A stretch of 52,335 bases of DNA, from NCBI GenBank assembly GCA_017432725.1, contig JAFRIQ010000016.1, positions 1 through 52,335 of the forward strand. The letters run 5' to 3'. This DNA comes from Bacillota bacterium. GTDB taxonomy: Bacteria; Bacillota; Clostridia; Peptostreptococcales; Anaerovoracaceae. Positions 33,195-39,857 of this stretch are shown here, piece by piece; within the stretch, counting starts at the first letter, position 1; every line of letters begins with the position of its first letter. The notes below the pieces were generated by a model. It did no database searches. It saw only the letters and a program-made list of their open reading frames with translations, and was not told the origin of the DNA. The position numbers and the translations under genes are program-made.

Positions 33195-34775
33195 TCAGAA
33201 ATTCTTTTTGATCTTAAGTATGTTCTTTCCTTCTTTGTATTCGTACGTCACGTCGTCCATGGTTTTCTTCACCATGAATATTCCAAGACCCCCTACGGGC
33301 CTGTCTTCCGCCTTCAGAGTTATGTCCGGATCTTCCTTTTTCATGGGATCGTATGCCATTCCCCCGTCGATGAAGGTTATGACCGCCGATGCGGGATCTT
33401 TAGAAATTTCCACCCTCACCGTCGCTCTTCCTTTGCCCGGAGCATAGGCGTAATCCGCAATATTGACGAATATCTCTTCCGCGGCTATCTCGATCTGCAT
33501 CTTTGCCTTGGGAGGGCAGTCCGCGGCATCGAGGTGTTTGTCTATGAAATCGAGGACCTGGTGAAGATTTTCTTCGCTGGCCTCTATGTCAAGTTCGTTT
33601 CCCGCTCGTTCCTTAAGGAACGGAGTCTCGAAATATATGCTGTCAATACTTCTTACCAGTTCTGTGAGCTCTTTCTTCCATAGCTCTATCTCGGCTTTGC
33701 CCTTTTCATTTTCAAGACCGCCGTGACGTATGGACCTCCTGATGAGCCTCGCATAGCTGACTATCCTGGCTTTGTTTTCTATCTCGCGTATCTTTTCGTC
33801 GTCATCTGTTTCCAGATATGCCTCCAGAGTCTTGTGCCAGAACACCTGGGCCGTATCATAGTCGAAGCCCTGGAATTCCTTGACCACGTTGTGATCGTAT
33901 TCGGAAAATCCGACATAGGCGTTGTACATGGCTGCAAGTTCGTATACGGGATGACCGACGGCAAGTGTATCCATATCTATGATGAGCACTTCATCGTTCT
34001 GGAGCTGCACGTTCTTGGCATGATAATCCGCATGGACCATGTGATCGTCGTGAGGCATGGCTTCGACAAGTTCCACCAGCTTTTTACCTGCGTCTTCGGG
34101 AAGATAATCCTTTGTGAAATCAGCCCACATGAGCACGGTCTCTTTCATGTCCGGAAGCTTGCCTTCCGGCACCACGGTGCTGTGTATGAGCTTGAGTAGC
34201 TTCACGTATTCCTCCACAACCCAGTCCATCTTCTCAGGCTCCTCGGCAAGAATCTTGGAAAAACTGCTTGCGTTGAGGAGCTCGAAAACGGATCCGTAGC
34301 TGTCTCCCACCTTCACTACGTCGTAGGATATGGCAGTGGGTATTCCCAGGATCAGGGCAAGCTTTGCCACTTCTCTTTCATGCTGTATAGCCTCAAGGGC
34401 ATCTGCATCGTTATATATCTTTACGACGTTATCCTTGTCTATACGGTATACCGTGCCTTTAGCCCCTCTTCCTATCTCCTCGCAGCCTTCGATGCTTACG
34501 ACTCTGTAGGCTTTTTCTATTTCCATCATATCGATGAAGCCTGTCATCTCGAAAATATCGTAGACTTCTGGGCTGACGTTTATGATCTTAAGATCCGGAT
34601 TGGTCTTCTTTATATGAAGTATCACCCTCAGTCCCGCGCTGGAAACATAGGAAAGGTCCGCCGCATCCAGAACTACGGGCGTATTGTCCCCCGCTATCTG
34701 TCCGCGAAGTTCTTCCTCCACGGCAGCGGCATTTTCCGAATCTATCCTTCCGCTGAGTTTTATCGTGTCGTCCAT
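33195..34775 (-). CDS. STAS - aminoglycoside-phosphotransferase-like kinase - HATPase (RsbW-like) fusion
   Basis: A three-domain signalling protein of 526 aa. Residues 1-~90 form an anti-anti-sigma STAS domain with the phosphorylatable Ser region LSYVSSAGLRVIL. Residues ~95-385 are a kinase of the APH type: IGRGAKGTVYRI and NVVKIYN (ATP site), MVHADYHAKNVQ (catalytic H-x-D-x4-N) and LIIDMDTLAVG (Mg-binding Asp). Residues ~390-526 are a GHKL ATPase like RsbW/SpoIIAB: EIAAEEIFVNIADYAY (N box), FIDGGMAYDP (G1) and PVGGLGIFMVKKTMDD (G2). GGAAAGG lies 8 nt before the ATG, inside the end of the phosphatase remnant. It joins an antagonist, its kinase and a further kinase in one chain. The downstream target is unknown; no sigma factor is nearby. 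Confidence 0.88.
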   Translation of the reverse strand: MDDTIKLSGRIDSENAAAVEEELRGQIAGDNTPVVLDAADLSYVSSAGLRVILHIKKTNPDLKIINVSPEVYDIFEMTGFIDMMEIEKAYRVVSIEGCEEIGRGAKGTVYRIDKDNVVKIYNDADALEAIQHEREVAKLALILGIPTAISYDVVKVGDSYGSVFELLNASSFSKILAEEPEKMDWVVEEYVKLLKLIHSTVVPEGKLPDMKETVLMWADFTKDYLPEDAGKKLVELVEAMPHDDHMVHADYHAKNVQLQNDEVLIIDMDTLAVGHPVYELAAMYNAYVGFSEYDHNVVKEFQGFDYDTAQVFWHKTLEAYLETDDDEKIREIENKARIVSYARLIRRSIRHGGLENEKGKAEIELWKKELTELVRSIDSIYFETPFLKERAGNELDIEASEENLHQVLDFIDKHLDAADCPPKAKMQIEIAAEEIFVNIADYAYAPGKGRATVRVEISKDPASAVITFIDGGMAYDPMKKEDPDITLKAEDRPVGGLGIFMVKKTMDDVTYEYKEGKNILKIKKNF

Positions 34776-35067
34776 CTATTCAGCCTTTCCAAAATATTCG
34801 AAGCAGAGCATCGTCAGATCGTCGAACTGGTCTGCTTCGCCCGCATATTCATCCACTGCGTCCCTGACGCTGCTTAGAATCTTTTCAGAATCGGAATCCT
34901 TGTATCTGTTTATGACGTCCAGCATTCTTTCTATACCGAACATCTTTCCGTATACGTCCATAGCCTCGGGTACCCCGTCCGTATAGAGGAAGAGCTTTGA
35001 ACCTTACCGAAAGCGAATTCCTGCGCCTTTCACCGGCGCTCATTTCTTTTATGCTTTTTTCAGGCAA
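34776..35067 (-). pseudogene. remnant of a SpoIIE/RsbU-type PP2C phosphatase
   Basis: The last ~75 codons of a SpoIIE-type Ser phosphatase are intact (LFLYTDGVPEAMDVYGKMFG, ending AGEADQFDDLTMLCFEYFG). Upstream in that frame is a TAA at 35006-35004. In a different frame, directly after the STAS stop, a plausible N-terminus begins at TTG 35067 (LPEKSIKEMSAGERRRNSLS). The two meet near 35000, where most of the gene (N-terminal sensor and nearly all of the phosphatase core) is missing and the frame is shifted. Real internal deletion or an assembly collapse. Confidence 0.75.
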
Positions 35068-35068
35068 G

Positions 35069-35449
35069 TTATGCTTCCTCTTTTTCGTCCGCTTTTTCTT
35101 CGGCTTCTTCCGTTTCTTCCGGACAATCGCATTCTTCCTTGCTGCCGTTCTCGATGCAGATGATGTTGTCGAATCCTGTGACCTCCATGATATCCATGAT
35201 GGTGTCGCAGACGTTCAGAAGCTTGAGGCTTCCTTCCTTACCGTCCATCTGCTTCTGTGCAGCGAGAAGAACTCTCAGTCCTGCAGAGGATACATAGTCT
35301 ACCTTCTCAAAATCAAGGATCAGTTCCTTGATCTCGGGAAGCACTCCGGCAAGATCTTCTTCAAACTCTACGGAAGTAACTGCGTCCAGTCTTCCCTCGA
35401 GCATGTAACATGCTCTGCCGTCCTCTGTTGTTTTTTCGATATTAAGCAT
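35069..35449 (-). CDS. anti-anti-sigma factor-like STAS protein
   Basis: A 126-aa SpoIIAA/RsbV-like protein. The phosphorylation-site region is VDYVSSAGLRVLLAAQKQ, preceded by GRLDAVTSVEFEED. Beyond the domain (~100 residues) an unusual acidic tail with two Cys follows (EECDCPEETEEAEEKADEKE). CAGGAGGAC lies 5-6 nt before the ATG. It heads the partner-switch operon (STAS, phosphatase remnant, STAS-kinase-HATPase fusion, PHP, SpeE-like). It would normally be dephosphorylated by the phosphatase that is broken here. Confidence 0.92.
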   Translation of the reverse strand: MLNIEKTTEDGRACYMLEGRLDAVTSVEFEEDLAGVLPEIKELILDFEKVDYVSSAGLRVLLAAQKQMDGKEGSLKLLNVCDTIMDIMEVTGFDNIICIENGSKEECDCPEETEEAEEKADEKEEA

Positions 35450-35505
35450 TTAAGTCCTCCTGTATGTTCCAAAGGGCAGCAAAATGCCGCCTTGCTCCAA
35501 ACAAA

Positions 35506-35537
35506 ATACCCTGACAGTATATTATACCGCAGGGTAT
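35506..35537. promoter_or_regulatory. inverted repeat bracketing the -10 of the STAS operon
   Basis: ATACCCTG (35506-35513) and CAGGGTAT (35530-35537) are perfect 8-bp arms 16 bp apart. Between them on the minus strand is TATAAT (35526-35521), about 72 nt before the STAS start. A bound protein would block this promoter. Confidence 0.55.
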
Positions 35538-35560
35538 GAGATTTTACGATGATTTATTAA

Positions 35561-37078
35561 TTAAAGATTGTGTATGACCTTGTCTTTCGGATACGCGACG
35601 CTGTAGGCGAGGGTCTTCTTCTCGGTCTCCATGGAGCCGAGGGTGATATCCCAGCTCACCTCTCCAGTCACTTCGTCATATTTTCCTCCGGATATATTGT
35701 CGGCGCTGACTTCTATGGTCTTGTCGCCGGACACGGGGATCTGGTCTATGAGCCTCAGTTCGCACTTTCTGTCCTTCTTGCTAACTGCGGTTATCTCGTA
35801 CTCGAGTTCCGTCTTTTTCTGACCTTTGAGAAGGACGCTGGAACTGTACTTTTTCACCTGTTTGCGGGTGACCTTCACAGTCTCGTCTACGCCGAGGGAA
35901 ATATCATACTCTTCTTTGGAAAGATCGATGCTCATATACGCTTCGCCCATGTACGCTCCCTTGATGTATATGGAAGCTTCCGTATCCATGAGCTGTTCTA
36001 CGTCGGCGGTCTTCACCTCGGCGGCAAGATACGCTTTCGTATCCAGTTTCGGTATGCATATATCGTGATAGCGGCAGGCTGCTTCCTGTGTCGTAAGATC
36101 GCAGATGATCTCCTTCTTCCCGGGTACGTCCCAGGTGCCTTCGAGAACGTATTCCAGTATGGAATCGTTGCTCTTGAAAACCGCTCCGTTGGTCTGCACG
36201 GCTTTCATGACCGGCGCTGCCCCCATCATCATCGCCATGGGAGCGGCATCCGCTTCTTCATAAACCACGCCTGTGTCTTCCATAACGGCAGCCCTCATCA
36301 TTCCCGCTCCTCTTGAAGAGGTCTTCATAGGAGAATAGAAACTGAGATGATAGGGGTGAAGAGTCGGTATGGTACCGGAGATGGAAGGATCCGCAGTATA
36401 CAGGCTGAGCCTGACTCCGTTCCAGTCTTCTTCGGTATTCTGTCTGAGCTTTGCTCTCAGTTTTATGACTATCTTGTCCGTATCGTCGTCCGTATGCACC
36501 TCGTAGAAAGGATACCAGTATACGTCGCCGCTGTAATAGCTCAGTTCGAAGGCATAATCCCCTTCTTCGGCGCATGCAAGATCCGCTTTAACGTAGGGCT
36601 CCTCAAGATACTCTCTGTGCTCCCTGTAATCCTTGTTGAGCTTTTCCAGTTCTTTTTCGAGACCTGTCTTCTTATCGTTCAAAGCGCCGAGTCTGTCTCC
36701 CAGGGACTCTATGTAACTGACCATGGAATCTATGGATACGGACTCTTTTCCCGTGAAGTCGGAATTGGTCCTCCACATCTCTTCCTGAAGAACGAGTATC
36801 TCCAGTTCTTTCTGTTTTGCGGCTATCTGTTCCGATATGGGCTTCAGGATCTCGTCGATGTCTTCCGGTGAACGGCTGACTACCTGTATGTTGGAGCCGA
36901 TGACCCTCTCGTCTACGGAGAGTTTCACCGTATCAGCCGATATATATCCTCCTCTTGCGGACGTAAGACCTTTCAGTTCTACTGTCTGCTGTCCCGCCTT
37001 GAGATGTACGGTCCCTTCTCTTTTTACAAGTCCTCCGCTTTTGTATACGGAAACTTCCTTGATCTTGCTTTCTGTCAT
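35561..37078 (-). CDS. DUF4139 (MuiA-like) protein
   Basis: A 505-aa protein of the mucoidy-inhibitor-A-like family. The N-terminal DUF4140 part is IKEVSVYKSGGLVKREGTVH; a coiled coil (~80-155) follows, then the beta-rich DUF4139 domain (YYSGDVYWYPFYEVHTDDD, IVIKLRAKLRQNTEEDW, LSLYTADPSI), ending WDITLGSMETEKKTLAYSV. No signal peptide is seen. GGGAGG lies ahead of the ATG. It is third in an operon with the radical SAM and Cys-Ala-tail genes. Biochemical role unknown in the family. Confidence 0.88.
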   Translation of the reverse strand: MTESKIKEVSVYKSGGLVKREGTVHLKAGQQTVELKGLTSARGGYISADTVKLSVDERVIGSNIQVVSRSPEDIDEILKPISEQIAAKQKELEILVLQEEMWRTNSDFTGKESVSIDSMVSYIESLGDRLGALNDKKTGLEKELEKLNKDYREHREYLEEPYVKADLACAEEGDYAFELSYYSGDVYWYPFYEVHTDDDTDKIVIKLRAKLRQNTEEDWNGVRLSLYTADPSISGTIPTLHPYHLSFYSPMKTSSRGAGMMRAAVMEDTGVVYEEADAAPMAMMMGAAPVMKAVQTNGAVFKSNDSILEYVLEGTWDVPGKKEIICDLTTQEAACRYHDICIPKLDTKAYLAAEVKTADVEQLMDTEASIYIKGAYMGEAYMSIDLSKEEYDISLGVDETVKVTRKQVKKYSSSVLLKGQKKTELEYEITAVSKKDRKCELRLIDQIPVSGDKTIEVSADNISGGKYDEVTGEVSWDITLGSMETEKKTLAYSVAYPKDKVIHNL

Positions 37079-37100
37079 TTCAAAGCCTCCCTATATACCC

Positions 37101-38393
37101 TTACTTTTTCTTTGCTTTCATTTCAAGCTGCTTTAGTTTGAGTTTCGTGTTGTAGAAATCCTTTGTGGAACATCCCGCTCTTCCGCCGCCGGCGCAGGCG
37201 CAGGCACAGGCGCAGGCACAGGATGCGCAGGCACAGGCGCAGCTGGAATGCGCGCAGCTCGATCCGCCGCCGGATCTTCCCGAACGCGAACTGCTGCTCG
37301 ATGAGCGGCTGCTTGATGAACGACTGCTGGATGAGCTCACGGGAACGTGTATGACGTTGACCCTTACGTAGGTATTGGGGTCCGAGCCATAGCGGTACTC
37401 CCCGTTCTTCTTGTATTTGAGCGCGCCCTTGTCCTCGTCCTTTACTTCTTCTTCTTTTATGATCTCTTCGCTCTTGACAAGGCTCCTGCCGCAGTATTCG
37501 CACACTGTCTGGCCTTCCTTCCTCTGGGCGCCGCATCCTGGACAGTTGGGATAGTATTCTATCTTAGTCCTGGTGACCTTGGTCTTGGTATCTCCCGCGG
37601 CAAAACCGGACGTCCTGTTATATACCTTCTTTATGACTCTTGCCACCAGCATAATGGGAAGTATGAAGAAGAGGAATAATCCAAGGAGTCCGAATATGAG
37701 GTCACCGAAGCTGAAGCCCGGATAATCTCCGCCGCCTCCGTTCCCGTTTGGATAGTTATATGACTTGCTCTCGTCGAACATATACGCGTCGTTGGGATAG
37801 GTGAGTTTGAGCTCGAATCTTTCACCGGGCTTAAGACTGGTCTGCCAAACGTTGTAGCCGTCCTGGATATATCCGCCGGGAGAGAAGGTCTCCAGATTGT
37901 CGCTTTTCCAGAAGATCACCAGATTGTCTACGGCTATCTCGTCGAACCATCCGGGAACGAAGTAATAGAGCGTGTATCCGTCTTCCAGAGCGTTCATCTC
38001 ATACATATAGTCCTGGACCACCATGAATTCGAAGCTCACGGTCTCTCCGGCATAGTATTTATCGTTGAAATACAGATGCACCGTACTGTCGCCGTAATTG
38101 CTTTCGTAGCCCATACTCGAAATGTTGTCTGACAGCGGCGTGATAGTTATGTATTTGCTGTTCGGTATACCGACGTATACGTCTTCCAGAGGTCCTATGC
38201 CGTCGGAGACGAGGACCTTCCAGTCGATGTGATATCCGAGATTCACCGTACCGTCGTCGTTGACGTCCGCCACGATTATATAGTTGAGTATCTCGTCGGT
38301 GGGGCTTGCCGCAAATGACGGCACTGCCGAAAATGAGAATATGATGATAAAGCAGGCCAGAAGCGCAGCCGCTTTCCTGAAACTATTCTTCAT
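37101..38393 (-). CDS. membrane protein with zinc ribbon and Cys-Ala-rich cytoplasmic tail
   Basis: A 430-aa protein. The start MKNSFRKAAALLACF follows GGAGGAG; an upstream extension is rejected. A signal peptide (1-~28, ending SFA) precedes an extracellular domain of ~190 residues (DUF2207-like character, GPLEDVYVGIPNSKYITI). A membrane helix follows (LIFGLLGLFLFFILPIMLVA), with positive residues after it that place the C-terminus in the cytoplasm. There a CPGC...CEYC zinc ribbon, an Ser/Arg-rich stretch and then residues ~380-408 with ten Cys, mostly alternating with Ala (ASCACACACACAGGG), are found. The start overlaps the radical SAM stop by 11 nt. The tail is the obvious candidate substrate of that enzyme. 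Function unknown. Confidence 0.78.
   Translation of the reverse strand: MKNSFRKAAALLACFIIIFSFSAVPSFAASPTDEILNYIIVADVNDDGTVNLGYHIDWKVLVSDGIGPLEDVYVGIPNSKYITITPLSDNISSMGYESNYGDSTVHLYFNDKYYAGETVSFEFMVVQDYMYEMNALEDGYTLYYFVPGWFDEIAVDNLVIFWKSDNLETFSPGGYIQDGYNVWQTSLKPGERFELKLTYPNDAYMFDESKSYNYPNGNGGGGDYPGFSFGDLIFGLLGLFLFFILPIMLVARVIKKVYNRTSGFAAGDTKTKVTRTKIEYYPNCPGCGAQRKEGQTVCEYCGRSLVKSEEIIKEEEVKDEDKGALKYKKNGEYRYGSDPNTYVRVNVIHVPVSSSSSRSSSSRSSSSSSRSGRSGGGSSCAHSSCACACASCACACACACAGGGRAGCSTKDFYNTKLKLKQLEMKAKKK
37191..37244. repeat. degenerate hexamer repeat encoding the Cys-Ala tail
   Basis: Plus-strand units GGCGCA/GGCACA are repeated with small interruptions. They encode alternating Ala-Cys on the minus strand. 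Prone to length change by slippage. Confidence 0.8.
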
Positions 38394-39780
38394 TTGCTTC
38401 TCCTCCTTCCTCAGATTCCGCATAATGTCTCAAGGGGCAGAGACCCTCCATCTTGGCGGAATATTCCCTGTTCTTCCTGCAGGCGTCGCTTTCCCAGATG
38501 TCCGTCCATTCGTCCGCCAGCATATCTCCAAGCACGTCTCCCGAGAGCCAGCTCTGGCAGGGAACTACTTTTCCGCCCGGCGTTATTGCCATGTTGGAAA
38601 GGCAGGCTCCGCAGGTAGGCGAGCTTATGCCGAGAGACTCGAAGAAGTCCTGATCTATCCAGCCCGGCGAAGTGAAGTTTATCTCCATTCCGTTGGCATA
38701 GCAGTATTCGACGGCGTCGCTCAAAACTTTCATGAGATCGTATTTATTCAGCTGAAGGCTCTCCGATTCTTCCGTCAGCGCGTTGCCCGTGGTGATGAGC
38801 CCGGAGCATGTCACATAGATCACTCCAAGCCCGTGCAGGAACTCCAGAGTCTTTACGTAATCCCTGTTGAGAGTGCAGAGAGGGGTGTTGATGCTCAGGG
38901 AAAGACCCGCCTCTATGGCGTTCTTTATACCGCTCACTGTATTATCATACTGGGGAGCTCCGACGAGTTTGTTATGCACTTCTGCGTCGGAAGAATAGAA
39001 GGTTATCTGCAGGCTGTCCAGTTCCGCGTTCTTGAGCTCCTGGCAGTATTCCTTGGTAAGCTTCACTCCGTTGGTATTGAGCCTCGATATGAACCACCTG
39101 GCGTGGGATATGAGCTCGAAGAGGTCTTCTCTCATAGTGGGTTCTCCGCCGGTAAAGGTCACCTGGGGCACCCCCGCGGCTCTGATCTTGTCCAGTATCT
39201 TCTTCCAGTCTTCAGTTGAGAGCTCTTCTTCCTCGGCGTGGACCTGCCCTGCCGCATAGCAGTGTATGCATTTCTGATTGCAGTGCCAGAGACCGTTCTT
39301 TGTCATGGCGCTCACCATCACGTCCATCCTGTGCGGCGCTCTCATATGGGGCGCGTAGTCGCCCAGGTTCATATATCCTATCTCCTGATCCGGAGCCTCT
39401 CCCCTGGCGATCTGGGTGAAGCTGTTCATCATGAGATAAACGTCTTCCTTGATCTCTTTCTTAGGAAGAAGGGGGTATACCTTTTTCACTCCGCTGCAGG
39501 TCTCGTTGAGTATATTTTCGACGTCGTCGTCGCTCAAGGCTCTTCCGTCGTATTTATTCACCTGCTTGATGAATTCCGAAAGAACGACTGCCCAGGCAAC
39601 GTTCACGGGGATCACGTCCTGCCCGTTTATGATGGCTACGCTGGCCTGCACCTCTCCCTCTTCGATCTTGGGAGGTATGAGGTGTATCCTCACGGCTCCG
39701 GGGCCTTCCGGATTTAAGGTCGTATGCATCACTTCGTCGAAGTTCTCACGCATATATTTCTTGATTCTGTCCTGTCCCAT
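38383..39780 (-). CDS. radical SAM protein with SPASM-like C-terminus
   Basis: A 465-aa enzyme. The 4Fe-4S/SAM motif is C-x3-C-x2-C (LWHCNQKCIHCYAAG, Cys at about 167, 171, 174), with TFTGGEPTMRED for SAM binding. The C-terminus has a twitch/SPASM-like Cys set (CGACLSNMAITPGGKVVPCQ, later DACRKN and GLCPLRH), suggesting auxiliary Fe-S centres. The N-terminal ~150 residues include NVAWAVVLSEFIKQVNKYDG and later IKEDVYLMM, faintly like a PqqD/RRE peptide-binding unit. The start follows AAGGAG by 5 nt. It overlaps the Cys-Ala-tail gene. Peptide modification is a reasonable guess; no product is established. Confidence 0.85.
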   Translation of the reverse strand: MGQDRIKKYMRENFDEVMHTTLNPEGPGAVRIHLIPPKIEEGEVQASVAIINGQDVIPVNVAWAVVLSEFIKQVNKYDGRALSDDDVENILNETCSGVKKVYPLLPKKEIKEDVYLMMNSFTQIARGEAPDQEIGYMNLGDYAPHMRAPHRMDVMVSAMTKNGLWHCNQKCIHCYAAGQVHAEEEELSTEDWKKILDKIRAAGVPQVTFTGGEPTMREDLFELISHARWFISRLNTNGVKLTKEYCQELKNAELDSLQITFYSSDAEVHNKLVGAPQYDNTVSGIKNAIEAGLSLSINTPLCTLNRDYVKTLEFLHGLGVIYVTCSGLITTGNALTEESESLQLNKYDLMKVLSDAVEYCYANGMEINFTSPGWIDQDFFESLGISSPTCGACLSNMAITPGGKVVPCQSWLSGDVLGDMLADEWTDIWESDACRKNREYSAKMEGLCPLRHYAESEEGGEANEE

Positions 39781-39819
39781 ATTGACTCCTTGATAATATA
39801 TATCTTCTGCGCACTGCAA

Positions 39820-39835
39820 AAGGCGGATGCGCCTT
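39820..39835 (-). terminator. weak terminator after the glycogen operon
   Basis: On the minus strand AAGGCG, CATC, CGCCTT then TTGCAG. A short stem and only four Ts. Confidence 0.4.
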
Positions 39836-39857
39836 GATTCCCTATAGTTCCACAATA

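Noticed and set aside
37191..37244. Possible CRISPR or satellite array
   Set aside because: The units are 6 bp without spacers and encode the Cys-Ala tail of a gene in frame.
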